A DNA stretch of 64,000 bases, taken from the NCBI GenBank assembly GCA_016707605.1, contig JADJHJ010000001.1:558001-622000 (forward strand). Direction: 5' to 3'. The DNA comes from Candidatus Promineofilum glycogenicum. Its GTDB lineage: Bacteria; Chloroflexota; Anaerolineae; Promineifilales; Promineifilaceae. Each line of letters begins with the position of its first letter. The first letter of the stretch is position 1. Of the stretch, positions 1 to 9,031 are shown piece by piece. Below the pieces are notes generated by a model that saw nothing but the letters and a program-made list of their open reading frames with translations, had not been told where the DNA came from and searched no databases. The position numbers were made by a program, and so were the translations under genes.

Positions 1-99
1 GTGCAGGCCGCGCTGGATGACGCGGCCAACCGCGCCAACCAGATTCTGACCGAGAATCGGGATAACTACGGCGACGCGCCATCCGGACAGGGTGGCTAA
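1..99 (+). CDS. C-terminal tail of probable sugar ABC transporter solute-binding protein (partial)
   Basis: Only the last 32 codons are present, in frame 1, ending at TAA 97-99. The tail is polar and helical-looking (QAALDDAANRANQILTENR), which resembles the C-terminus of extracellular solute-binding proteins of CUT1 sugar ABC transporters, where a helix ends in an ALDDAA.. type motif. The assignment rests mainly on context: two sugar ABC permeases follow on the same strand, the usual binding protein-permease-permease order. The 5' part lies outside the window. Confidence 0.6.
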   Translation: MQAALDDAANRANQILTENRDNYGDAPSGQGG

Positions 100-111
100 T
101 CGAATCATCTG

Positions 112-146
112 GAGAGGCAAGCCCTGCCAAGGGCTTGCCTCTCTTT
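112..146 (+). terminator. Hairpin with T-run between binding-protein and permease genes
   Basis: A 14-bp perfect stem (GAGAGGCAAGCCCT, 112-125, pairing with 130-143) closes a four-base loop and is followed by TTT. It lies 13 nt after the stop of the binding-protein gene and before the permease genes. In such operons a partial terminator here allows more binding protein than permease to be made. The T-run is short, so it may mostly stabilise the upstream mRNA. Confidence 0.7.
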
Positions 147-250
147 GAGTGGGGTCACTTATAGAAGATAACACGCGACGCATAGCGACAGGCGAAGCGT
201 GTGAACACATGCCTGGCCCGTCGCTCCAGCATCCGGGCAGGAGGAGTCTC

Positions 251-1198
251 ATGGCAGTAGCAACCGGCACGGCCGAACAGGTCAAGCAGCGGCGATACCA
301 AAAGCGCACCGGTAACCAGCTGGTGCCCTATCTATTTATTGCCCCCCACCTCATCTTCTTTCTCATTTTTGTGGCCTATCCCTTTTTCTATGGCCTCTAC
401 ATCAGCTTCTTCCGGTTCGATTTTCTGAGACCGGAAGCGCAACAGTTCGTTTTGTTGGACAACTATGCCAAGTTGTTCTCGCCTGACAGCATTCAGTTTC
501 CTGTCTTCTGGAACGCGCTGGGCAATACAGTGAAGTTCGTGCTCTACAGCGTGCCACCGCTGATAATCATCCCCCTGTTATTGGCCGTACTGCTCAACAC
601 CCGCGTGCCGGGGCGCAACTTCTTCCGCGGGCTGTACTTCTCGCCATGGGTGCTTTCGGCGGCTGTGGTGGGCCTGCTCGGTTTCTGGATCTTCCAGAGT
701 CAGGGCGGCCTGGTCAACTTCTACCTGGTGCGGCTGGGCATTACGCCACCGCGCTGGCTGTCTACGTTGCCCTGGGCCTGGGTGGCCATCGTAGCCATGA
801 CCCTGTGGTGGACGGTTGGCTTTAACATGATCATTCTGCTGGCCGCGCTACAGGACATTCCACGCCAGCTCTACGAATCGGCTTCGCTCGACGGGGCCAC
901 GAACTGGCAGCAGTTCGTCTCCATTACCCTGCCCATCCTGCGGCCGGTTCTGGTGTTCGTGATCATCATCACCATCATCGCCTCCTTTAACCTGTTTGCC
1001 CAGCCCTTCTTCATGACCAACGGTGGGCCGGCGCAGGCCACCGGTGGCGGCTCGACTGAGCCGGTCATGCTACGCATCTACCGTGAGGGCTTCGAGCGTA
1101 ACCAATTGGGCATGGCCGCGGCGATGTCGTTCATCGTCGCCACCATCATGATCATCTTTTCCTATACCAACTTTCGTCTTTTCCGGACGCGCGAGTAG
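251..1198 (+). CDS. Carbohydrate ABC transporter permease, MalF/UgpA type
   Basis: This 315-residue integral membrane protein is one of the two permease subunits of a CUT1 sugar importer. The start at ATG 251 is chosen because it follows AGGAGGAG by about 6 nt; an in-frame upstream start at 149 would add 34 residues that do not resemble the family. Several hydrophobic helices are visible (for example LFIAPHLIFFLIFVAYPFFY near the N-terminus). The EAA loop that contacts the ATPase reads ESASLDGATNWQQFVSITLP. It is followed 31 nt later by the MalG-type partner. No ATPase gene is nearby, as is common for this class, which shares MsmK/UgpC-type ATPases encoded elsewhere. Substrate is unknown, but the downstream GH43 genes point to arabinan/xylan-derived sugars. 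Confidence 0.93.
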   Translation: MAVATGTAEQVKQRRYQKRTGNQLVPYLFIAPHLIFFLIFVAYPFFYGLYISFFRFDFLRPEAQQFVLLDNYAKLFSPDSIQFPVFWNALGNTVKFVLYSVPPLIIIPLLLAVLLNTRVPGRNFFRGLYFSPWVLSAAVVGLLGFWIFQSQGGLVNFYLVRLGITPPRWLSTLPWAWVAIVAMTLWWTVGFNMIILLAALQDIPRQLYESASLDGATNWQQFVSITLPILRPVLVFVIIITIIASFNLFAQPFFMTNGGPAQATGGGSTEPVMLRIYREGFERNQLGMAAAMSFIVATIMIIFSYTNFRLFRTRE

Positions 1199-1229
1199 AG
1201 AAGGACAGCTTTCGCACGGGAGAAAAAGA

Positions 1230-2090
1230 ATGGCTACGACACAACCCCCTGCCCACCCTGGTGGTATGCGGCGCCGCAAGCTCATCAACAACATCCTGCT
1301 TCTCGCCCTGTTAACGTTCATCGGTCTGCTGGTGCTGGTTCCCCTGTTGTGGATGTTGTCCACCTCCTTTAAGCCGAAGTCGCAGTGGTTTCTGCCGGAA
1401 GTACACTGGATTCCCAAGACCTTTACCTGGGAGAACTACCTAAGTATTCTCAACAATGACACGCTGCCGATTGTGCGTTGGTTCGTCAATAGCCTGCTCC
1501 TTTCCGGCACCATCACGCTGCTGGTGCTGGCCGTGGACTCGTTGGCTGCCTACGCCTACGCGCGGCTGGAGTTCCGCGGCCGCAGCGCCTTGTTCGCCCT
1601 GTTGCTGGCTACGCTCTTCCTGCCCGGCGTCATGTTCCTTGTCCCCAACTTCCTAACCATTGCCCGCTTCGGCTGGCTGAACAACTATCTGGGCGTCATC
1701 ACGCCGGCGCTGGCGGGCGTCTTCGGCGTGTTCTTCATGCGCCAGTTCTTCGAATCGCTACCGCGCGAGTTGGAAGAGGCGGCCCAGATTGACGGGGCGA
1801 CGCAGTTCCAAACCTTCACCCAGATTGCTCTGCCGTTGGCCAAGCCGGCCCTGGCCACGCTGGGCATCATCACCTTCCTGGGAGCGTGGAACGACTTCCT
1901 GTGGCCACTGCTGATTCTAAAAGATCGCCAGTTGTTGACGCTGCCGCCCGGTCTGCGCACGTTGCAGGGCGCGTACACCTCGGAGTATGGCCAGATGATG
2001 GCCGGCGCGGCCATCACCGCCATACCTATCCTCCTTCTCTACATCCTGCTGCAACGCTCATCGTCGAGAGCGTCCAGACGACGGGCCTGA
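1230..2090 (+). CDS. Carbohydrate ABC transporter permease, MalG/UgpE type
   Basis: This 286-residue protein is the second permease subunit of the sugar importer. It has about six hydrophobic helices and the EAA loop EEAAQIDGATQFQTFTQIAL followed by PLAKPAL, as expected for MalG-type subunits. It starts at ATG 1230 after a purine-rich stretch and lies 12 nt upstream of a GH43 lipoprotein gene, so uptake and extracellular hydrolysis are likely co-transcribed. Confidence 0.93.
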   Translation: MATTQPPAHPGGMRRRKLINNILLLALLTFIGLLVLVPLLWMLSTSFKPKSQWFLPEVHWIPKTFTWENYLSILNNDTLPIVRWFVNSLLLSGTITLLVLAVDSLAAYAYARLEFRGRSALFALLLATLFLPGVMFLVPNFLTIARFGWLNNYLGVITPALAGVFGVFFMRQFFESLPRELEEAAQIDGATQFQTFTQIALPLAKPALATLGIITFLGAWNDFLWPLLILKDRQLLTLPPGLRTLQGAYTSEYGQMMAGAAITAIPILLLYILLQRSSSRASRRRA

Positions 2091-2102
2091 AGGGGTAAAG
2101 GT

Positions 2103-3154
2103 ATGAACAAGCGGGACATTGGGCTGCTGCTCGGATTGATTCTGCTGCTACTCGGCGGCTGTCAGGCTGCGTCCGAAGGGGGCAGCGAGACGGACGCCAC
2201 GACGGAACCCACTGCGGCGACGAACGCAACGACGGATTCCGTTGCCGAGGCAGCCTTGCCCACGGCTGAGGGCGAGCATTTCGAGAACGCCGTCATCCGC
2301 CGCGACTTCCCCGACCCCGGCATCATCCGCGTCGGCGACACCTACTACGCTTATTCGACCAACGCCGCCAGCCGCAACGTTCCCCTGGCTACCTCGACCG
2401 ACCTCGTCAATTGGGATTACCAGGCTGATGCGATGCCCTCGCTGCCATCGTGGGCCCAACTGGGCGGCAGCTACGTCTGGGCGCCGGAGGTCATCGAAAT
2501 TGACGGTCGTTACCACCTGTACTATACCGCGCGCGACAAGGCGGCCGACAAGCAGTGTATCGGACTGGCCATCAGCGACAAGCCCGAAGGCAAGTTCAAG
2601 GACACCCGCGACACGGCCTTTGTCTGTCAGGTGGAAGAGGGCGGCTCGATTGACGCCAGCCCCTTCCGCGACGCCGACGGCACGCTGTACCTCTATTGGA
2701 AGAATGACGGCAACTGCTGCAACATGGCCACCCACATCTACGTGCAGAATGGACGGGTCGTGGTGGGAGCCGAGGGGTGCGCACACGGAGGGCGGTCAGG
2801 CCGGATGTGGTTGGGGCGGGCTACACGCTCTTCTTCTCGGCCAATGACTACGGCGGGTTGGACTATGCCGTGGGCTACGCGCGCTGCGAATCAGCCGTTG
2901 GGCCGTGTGAAGACGGGACGGACAACCCCGTCCTCAGCAGCGTTGTCGATGGGTCGGTACCGGTCATCGGTCCTGGCCACCAGACGATCATCCTCGATGA
3001 CGACGGCGAACCCTGGATGGCTTACCACGCCTGGCAGGTAACGTCGGCCGGAATGCGGGGCACGGCCCGCTTCATGTGGCTGGATCGCCTGACATGGGAA
3101 GGGGACGTGCCACGCGTCCTTGGCCCAACTACCGAACCTCAACCAGTGCCTTAG
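2103..3154 (+). pseudogene. GH43-family lipoprotein glycosidase, frameshifted
   Basis: The N-terminus is a lipoprotein signal ending in the lipobox LLGGC, so the enzyme would be anchored outside the membrane. The first ~225 residues are a good five-bladed GH43 beta-propeller: the catalytic base region DFPDPGIIR, the blade motif YVWAPEV and the second Asp region GSIDASPF are all visible. Near 2780-2815 the frame changes; the second half (GYTLFFSANDYG through to WLDRLTWEGDVPRVLGPTTE) continues in another frame to a TAG at 3152. The damaged stretch is where the general-acid Glu of the family should lie, and a few residues also seem missing. As read, the gene cannot make an active enzyme; this is either real decay or an assembly error, since the next two genes are broken too. 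Confidence 0.8.
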
Positions 3155-3253
3155 CTTGTCTGGGGATGTACGCCATCTGGCGTATAATTACTGTGTCGGC
3201 TGGGAGTTCAGGCCACTCCCAGCCGATAATCACACACGTTTGTAGTAGTGTTG

Positions 3254-4743
3254 ATGTCCAGGCAGATGCTTCGCTATCTCAATCCCGTTTTTCCCCACGA
3301 CTTCCCCGACCCGTTCGTGCTCAAGTATTGCGGCGAGTACTGGGCTTACTGTTCCGGGCTGCGGTCTGATGGTGGGGCCTTCGGCATTTTGCGCTCGCGC
3401 GATCTGGTCAACTGGCAGGAAGTGGGCAGCGCCATGCCGCCTTTGCCCGGCGGCTATAGCTGTTACTGGGCGCCGGAAGCGATCGTCGAGAATGGTATTG
3501 TCTACCTCTACTATAGTGTGGGCGACGAGGCGACCATGCAAATTCGGGTGGCCGTGGCCGAAAGCCCGGCCGGCCCATTTGTAGACAGCGGCCATCGCCT
3601 GACACAGGAGCCGTTCGCCATTGACGCCCACGTCTTCACCGCCCCCGATGGACGCCGTTACCTGTTCTACGCCACCGACTACCTCGAACATGAGCGCATC
3701 GGCACAGGGACGGCCGTCGACGAGATGGTCGACCTGTTCACCCTGGCCGGACGCCCGCGCCCGGTCAGCCGTGCCCGCTACGACTGGCAGATCTATGACC
3801 CCCAGCGGGCCGAGAAGGGGGGTGTGCGCTGGCATACCATTGAAGGGCCGTTTGTGTTGACGCGCAAAGGGCTTTTCTATCAGATGTGCAGCGGGGGCAA
3901 CTGGCAGAACCCCAGCTATGGCGTCGGATACGCGACCACGGCCACGCTTGATGGCCCGGATGAGTGGCAGCAGGCGTGTGACGGCGAGAGTGTGATGCCC
4001 GTGGCGCACCCGGGCAGTCGCGGCCTGGGTGCGGGCCGGACGGCAGGGGCGGGGGGGGTCGCCTGGCCTGGGCGGGGGCTGTTGTTGCGGCCCAGGCAGG
4101 GCACTGCTTGTTTGGTTCGTGGGCGTTGGACAAGGTGGCGGGGTGGGTGGGGGCGGCAAGCCGTCCATGTTGAACCCGACGCCGGCCAAACGGCCGCACT
4201 GACCTCGGAAATCGGCCCACTGCCATTCCTGTGCGGTCAGTGCCCGGCTCAAGAGGGGGGGGTGGGTCGTGTTGTGCGCAGTGGCGCGTTGGTATGGCCA
4301 TGGCGCGCCGCTCCACTCGTCTACCTGCCGGTTTTCGTTTCCGCTTTCACTTGTCTGTTGAGGTTGCGCCCGGTGGGGTCGTGTGTGGCGTCCTCTCCTT
4401 GCGGGGTTGCTCTGTGCGCCACGGCGTCGTTGCGCCCACAGTGGGCGGAGGACAACCGGGGGTGGCGGTGGGGTTGGGGGGGGATGGCGCGCAGCTCTTG
4501 GGCCGATGAGGGTGGTGCGGGGGCGGACAACTAGCTGATCACGCGCGCCTGCTGCCGGCGGCAGCTGGCATGCGCCGGGCTGGCGGCCATGGTAGGGCCC
4601 TCTACTGACGGTCGGGCCGCGATGGCGGGCCCACTGGTGAGGCCGGGGCTGCCGCTGCCGTCCGGCTTCGACGCGCTGAAGGACAATCAGTTCCGTCTGC
4701 GCAAGGAAGACGGCCGCCTGACCATCCATTGGGAGGAACATTT
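3254..4743 (+). pseudogene. Second GH43-family glycosidase, disrupted
   Basis: Residues 1 to about 250 form a cytosolic-type GH43 propeller without a signal peptide: base Asp in HDFPDPFVLK, second Asp in FAIDAHVF, and general acid Glu in HTIEGPFVL. The reading breaks at about 4017 after VMPVAHPG, exactly where the next conserved GPGH motif should come. A block rich in G runs follows (4017-4590). A C-terminal piece (GPSTDGRAAMAGPL... to IHWEEH) reappears from 4589. Start ATG 3254 is uncertain (GTG 3248 and ATG 3266 are alternatives). Probable substrates are alpha-L-arabinosides or beta-xylosides, by family and neighbourhood only. Confidence 0.75.
4017..4590 (+). other. Unreadable G-run-rich block interrupting the GH43 gene
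   Basis: This stretch of about 570 bases gives no coherent protein similarity in any frame, although it sits inside a recognisable gene. It contains three separate runs of exactly eight G (4051-4058, 4255-4262, 4476-4483) and many GGGTGGG-like tracts on the + strand. A family member would need only about 200 bases here. Short pieces (such as a WALDKVA-like reading near 4130) look like corrupted GH43 sequence. I take it as poor consensus or misassembly rather than a functional element. Confidence 0.6.
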
Positions 4744-4744
4744 A

Positions 4745-5868
4745 ATGGTCGGGCGGGGCGTTGGGCTGGTTGCGAGGCGGTTCTGGGCGCCTAACCGCCG
4801 ACTATTCGCCAAATCATCCGGAAGTTCGCGTGGAGGCCATCTCCTTCTTCTGGGCAACCGGCATCGAGAATACGTTTATTCCCCAGGAACGCCCCGGGCT
4901 GAGAGCGTTGGATGAGTACGAACTAACCCAACACTACCGCTTCTGGCGGTCTGACATTGACCGAGTCGCCGAGCTGGGTGTCTCCCACATCCGTTGGGGC
5001 ATTCCCTGGTATCGCGTCAACCCTCGCCCGGGCGCCTTCGAGTGGGGCTGGATCGATGATGTATTGGATCATCTGGTCAACAAACGCGGCATCCAGCCCA
5101 TCGTTGACCTGATGCACTATGGCACGCCGGAGTGGCTGGAAGGCTCCTTCGTGCACCCTGACTACCCTTCCTACGTGGCTGAATACGCCCATGCCGTGGC
5201 CGAGCGCTATGGCAACCTGGTGCGCTACTACACGCCGCTCAACGAGCCAACGGTCATCGCTGCGGTCGGCAAGGGGAGTGGCCGCCTTACCTGAAAGGCG
5301 AGGAGGGGAACGTTGCTGTCCTGTTGCCGCTTGCGCGCGGCATGGTGCGCACCGCCGCGGCCGTTCGCGCCGCCGACCCTGACGCCATCTTTGTCCAGGT
5401 CGAGGCCCTGGGCTGGCTCTGGACGGCCAACGAGGCATTGCAGCCGGAGGTGGAGCGCCGGATAGCCCATACTTACCTGGGCCTTGATTTGTACACCGGA
5501 CGCGTTGACGAATCCCACCCGCTCTGGGGCTATCTGCGACAAAACGGGGCCTCAAGGATGCGCGGTTGACATTTTGGGCGTTAACCTCTACCCCTGGTCG
5601 GGTGGCGAGGTCGTGGCCGTCGATCAACATCATCAGGGCGAGTTGACCGGTCACCACCTGGGGCACGTGCTGCGCGATGCGTGGCGGCGCTATCAATTGC
5701 CAATGATGATCACCGAGACGAGCGCGCGGCGTGACGTGGCCGGCCGTAGGCAGTGGATGGACGAGACAATGTGATGTGCGTGCGGCGGGCCTTCCCTCGG
5801 GCTACACCTGGTTCCCGGCCCCATATTGATGCCGGCCACACTCTGCACTGGCTGGACCGGCCTTGAGG
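4745..5868 (+). pseudogene. GH1-like glycoside hydrolase, multiply frameshifted
   Basis: The start at ATG 4745 follows GGGAGGAAC at a good spacing, but the frame changes within the first ~20 codons. The main readable piece (about 4800-5294) shows a TIM-barrel GH of clan A with HIRWGIPWYRVNP, DLMHYGTPEWL and the acid/base motif TPLNEP. It shifts again at about 5270-5330 (AAAVRAADPDAIFVQVEA follows), and again near 5555 (DILGVNLYPWSGGE). The probable nucleophile region MMITETSARRD is present near 5705. The last part (GYTWFP near 5800) is in yet another frame. Both catalytic motifs survive, so the indels look like consensus errors, but decay is possible. It would complete a set of three hydrolases serving the upstream importer. 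Confidence 0.7.
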
Positions 5869-5957
5869 GACGTGCAACGCCACCGCTCCGGTGGCGCGCT
5901 ATCCACTACGTGCACAGGGCGGCGCGAGGGGCCGCCACTGGGCACTAGCCTGTCATC

Positions 5958-5984
5958 GCCGCAACGGCTTAAGCCTGTTGCGGC
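5958..5984. promoter_or_regulatory. Palindrome overlapping the promoter region of polX
   Basis: The sequence GCCGCAACGGCTT is followed by AAGCCTGTTGCGGC, an inverted repeat perfect except for one extra base. It lies just upstream of a TATAAT box and could be an operator for the downstream gene or the terminator stem of the upstream cluster; no T-run follows it. Confidence 0.4.
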
Positions 5985-5993
5985 GATTCGCGT

Positions 5994-5999
5994 TATAAT
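5994..5999 (+). promoter_or_regulatory. Consensus -10 box (TATAAT) of polX
   Basis: A perfect TATAAT ends nine bases before the ATG at 6008. The expected transcription start is at or within a base or two of the start codon, so the transcript would be leaderless or nearly so, and no Shine-Dalgarno sequence is present. No clear -35 box is seen at 16-18 bp spacing. Confidence 0.55.
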
Positions 6000-6007
6000 G
6001 GGTCGCT

Positions 6008-7753
6008 ATGAAAAACCGCGAGGTGGTCGACCTGTTCAGTCGCGTGGCCGATATGCTGGCCATTCGCGGCGACCAGATTCATCGCATTCTGGCCTATCGC
6101 AAGGCGGCCGAGAGCGTCGAAGCGTTGGGCCGCGACATCAACGTCGTCTACGCCGAGGGCAAGCTGACCGACATCCCCGGCATCGGCGACACGCTGGCGG
6201 CCAAGATCGAAGAGATGCTGACCACCGGCCGGCTGGCCTTCTACGACAAGCTGGCCCAGGAGATTCCGCCGGGGCTGGTGGACATGCTGCGCGTCGAGGG
6301 GCTGGGGCCCAAGCGCGTCAAGCAGGTCTACGAAACGCTCAAGATCACGACGCTGGACGAACTGACCACCGCCGCCCGCGAAGGCAAGCTGCGCGATCTG
6401 CCGGGCATGGGGGCCAAGTCGGAGGCCAAGATTCTGGCCGGCATCGCCGCCCTGGCCCGCCACGGCGACACGCGTGTGTCGCTGGGCGTGGCCTGGCCCA
6501 TCGCCCAGGCGATGCTGGATGAGTTGAAGCGCGTGCCGGGCGTCACGGCGGCGGCCGTCGGCGGCTCGCTGCGCCGGATGCGCGAGACCATCGGCGACAT
6601 CGACCTGCTGGTGGCGGCGGAGTCGGCCGGGGAAGTGATGGATCGTTTCGCCGCCCTGGAGAACGTCGAAGCCGTTGCCGGGCGCGGCCCGACCAAGACC
6701 AACGTCGTGCTGCTCAACGGGCTGGGCGTCGACTTGCGGGTGCTGCCCGCCGCGCGCTGGGGCACGCTGCTCAACTACTTCACCGGCAGCAAAGACCACA
6801 ACGTCAAGCTGCGCGAGATGGCCCTGAAGAAGGGGCTGAGCCTCAACGAGCACGCCTTCACCCCGCTCGACGGCGGCGACGAGATTCTCTGCGCCACCGA
6901 AGAGGAGGTCTACGCCCGGCTGGGCCTGCCCTTCATTCCCCCCAGCCTGCGCGAAGACCGCGGCGAGATCGAGGCCGCCCTGGCCGGCAAGCTGCCGGCG
7001 CTGGTATCGCTCGACGACATCCGCTACGACCTGCACATGCACACGACCTGGTCCGACGGCGCGCTGAGCGTGCTGGAGATGGCCCGCGCCGCGCGCGACA
7101 GCGGCCTGCGGGCGGTGGCCATCACCGACCACTCGGTCAGCCTGGGCGTGGCCAACGGCCTGTCGGTCGAACGGCTGCGGCAGCAGGCGGCCGAGGTGCG
7201 GGCGGCCGACGAGGCGCTCGGCCCCGACTTCCGCGTGCTCCACGGCACGGAGATGGAGATTCGCGCCGACGGCACGCTCGACTTCCCCGATGAGGTGCTG
7301 GCCGAACTCGACTTTGTCATCGCCAGCCTGCACACCGGCCTCAGCCAGAGCCGCGAGCAGGCTACCCGGCGCGTCCTCAACGCCATCGAGAACCCCCACG
7401 TGGACATGATCGCCCACCCGACCGGCCGGCTGCTGCCCGACCGGGCCGGGGCCGACCTGGACATGGATGCCGTGCTGGCCGCGGCGGCGGCGACGGGCAC
7501 GATTCTGGAGATTAACGCCCACCCGGCGCGGCTCGACCTGCGCGACAGCCACGTGCGCCGGGCGGTAGAAATGGGCGTGCGCATCGCCATCAACACCGAC
7601 GCCCACCGGCCGGAGGAGTTCGACAACCGCAAGTATGGTGTAGCCACGGCGCAACGCGGTTGGGCCACGGCGGCCGACGTCGTCAACACCTGGCCGCTGG
7701 ACGAGTTGTTGCAGTTTATCCAGGCCAAAGAGCGCCCGCCGGCGGCGCGCTGA
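6008..7753 (+). CDS. polX: DNA polymerase/3'-5' exonuclease PolX
   Basis: This 581-residue protein has the full bacterial PolX layout: helix-hairpin-helix repeats in the first ~150 residues (LTDIPGIGDTLAAKIEEML, LRDLPGMGAKSEAKIL), a pol beta-type nucleotidyltransferase core with GSLRRMRETIGDIDLL near residue 185, and a C-terminal PHP domain beginning YDLHMHTTWSDG near residue 340 with later metal-ligand motifs ITDHS, GTEMEI and INTDAHRPEE. Family members fill gaps in base excision repair and carry a Mn-dependent 3'-5' exonuclease in the PHP domain. The length matches the family. The gene has its own TATAAT box and is followed 12 nt later by a signalling gene on the same strand. Confidence 0.96.
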   Translation: MKNREVVDLFSRVADMLAIRGDQIHRILAYRKAAESVEALGRDINVVYAEGKLTDIPGIGDTLAAKIEEMLTTGRLAFYDKLAQEIPPGLVDMLRVEGLGPKRVKQVYETLKITTLDELTTAAREGKLRDLPGMGAKSEAKILAGIAALARHGDTRVSLGVAWPIAQAMLDELKRVPGVTAAAVGGSLRRMRETIGDIDLLVAAESAGEVMDRFAALENVEAVAGRGPTKTNVVLLNGLGVDLRVLPAARWGTLLNYFTGSKDHNVKLREMALKKGLSLNEHAFTPLDGGDEILCATEEEVYARLGLPFIPPSLREDRGEIEAALAGKLPALVSLDDIRYDLHMHTTWSDGALSVLEMARAARDSGLRAVAITDHSVSLGVANGLSVERLRQQAAEVRAADEALGPDFRVLHGTEMEIRADGTLDFPDEVLAELDFVIASLHTGLSQSREQATRRVLNAIENPHVDMIAHPTGRLLPDRAGADLDMDAVLAAAAATGTILEINAHPARLDLRDSHVRRAVEMGVRIAINTDAHRPEEFDNRKYGVATAQRGWATAADVVNTWPLDELLQFIQAKERPPAAR

Positions 7754-7765
7754 CGGCGCGACCGA

Positions 7766-9028
7766 GTGTACCCGATGATGATCGACACGTTGGCCAACAG
7801 CGGTGAGCAACTCGACGCGCAGATGCTGGCCGGACTGCGGGCTATCGCCGACAGCCGCACCTATCCGCCCGGCAGCGTGCTGACGCGACAGGGGGAGAGC
7901 GAGCACACCTTCTACGTGATCGAAGACGGCCGCGCTGTCGTCTTGCGGCGTCTGGAGGACGGCACCGAGCAGGTTCTCAACACGCTCGGCCCGCGGCAGT
8001 CGTTCGGCGAGATGGCCGTGTTGGACAACAGCCCCCGCCTGGCGACGATCAGGACGCTGACCGAGACGCGCGTGCTGGAGATCACCGCCGACCGCTTCAA
8101 GGAGCTGGTGCGCCACGAGCCGGAGTTGGCGTTGCACATTACCCGGCGCATCCTGTCCAATCTGCGCACGCTCGACCAGTTGGCCATCCAGGATTTGCGG
8201 ACGAAGAACGCCCTGCTGCAAGAGGCGTATCTCGACCTGAAGGCGGCCCAGGCCGAACTGGTGGAAAAGGAGCGGCTGGAGCGGGAGTTGGAGCTGGCGG
8301 CCGAAATGCAGCGCAGCCTGCTGCCGGCCGTCTTGCCGCGCTACGAAGATTACCGTTTCGCCGCCTATCTGGCTCCGGCGCGCCACGTTGGCGGCGACTT
8401 GTTCGGCGTCCAGCCGCTCGACGATGAGCACGTGGCCCTGCTGCTGGCCGACGTAGCCGACAAGGGTATGTACGCTGCGCTACTCATGGCCGTCACGCGG
8501 ACGCTGTTCATGCAGGAGGCCCAACGCTCCCTCTCGCCGGCCGAAGTGGCTCTGGCCGTCCATCGCGGTCTGTTGACCGTTGGCGGCGGCGGAGAGCGCG
8601 GCATGGATGGCTTCGTGACCGCCTTCTACGGCGTGCTGCACCGTCCCAGCGGCCGGCTGACCTACGTGCGCGCGGCGCAAGACCACCCGCTGCTGCTGCG
8701 GCCGGGCCAACCGCCCACGCCGCTGCCGGGCGACGGCCGCTTCCTGGGCATGATCGCCGAGTTGACCTTACGTGAACAGGAGATTGTCCTGCGGCCGGGC
8801 GACACCCTGCTGCTCTACAGCGACGGCGTCACCGACGCCCACAATGAAGGCGACGAGAGTTACGGCCTGGCGCGGCTGAAGAGCGCCCTGCAGCGCGTCG
8901 GCGGCCAGGGGGCGCAGGCGGCCATCGACGCCCTGGCCCACGACGTTACCGCCTGGCGCGGCGGCGCGGCGGCGTTCGACGACGTGACCATGCTGCTGGT
9001 GGAGGCCGTCACGCCGGCCGGCAAGTAA
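7766..9028 (+). CDS. Cyclic-nucleotide-binding domain / SpoIIE-type PP2C phosphatase
   Basis: The N-terminal ~140 residues are a cNMP-binding beta-roll (YPPGSVLTRQGESEHTFYVI, then FGEMAVLDNSPRLATIRTL). A short coiled stretch (about 150-185) leads into a SpoIIE/RsbU-like phosphatase domain starting ELAAEMQRSLLP, with metal-binding motifs HVGGDLFG, LADVADKGMYAAL and LLYSDGVTDAHNEGDESYG. Such proteins dephosphorylate anti-sigma-factor antagonists or similar partners in response to a second messenger. The start is uncertain: GTG 7766, ATG 7775 and ATG 7778 are all possible, and none has a clear ribosome binding site. The stop lies 3 nt before the next gene. Confidence 0.9.
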   Translation: MYPMMIDTLANSGEQLDAQMLAGLRAIADSRTYPPGSVLTRQGESEHTFYVIEDGRAVVLRRLEDGTEQVLNTLGPRQSFGEMAVLDNSPRLATIRTLTETRVLEITADRFKELVRHEPELALHITRRILSNLRTLDQLAIQDLRTKNALLQEAYLDLKAAQAELVEKERLERELELAAEMQRSLLPAVLPRYEDYRFAAYLAPARHVGGDLFGVQPLDDEHVALLLADVADKGMYAALLMAVTRTLFMQEAQRSLSPAEVALAVHRGLLTVGGGGERGMDGFVTAFYGVLHRPSGRLTYVRAAQDHPLLLRPGQPPTPLPGDGRFLGMIAELTLREQEIVLRPGDTLLLYSDGVTDAHNEGDESYGLARLKSALQRVGGQGAQAAIDALAHDVTAWRGGAAAFDDVTMLLVEAVTPAGK

Positions 9029-9031
9029 CCT

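Noticed and set aside
5993..8431. An 812-codon open frame on the minus strand across polX and the phosphatase
   Set aside because: Both + strand genes are unmistakable, and the antisense product is a low-complexity Gln/His/Arg/Val sequence typical of GC-rich shadows. The same applies to the long antisense frames at 9456-11117, 18678-20240 and 41828-44665.
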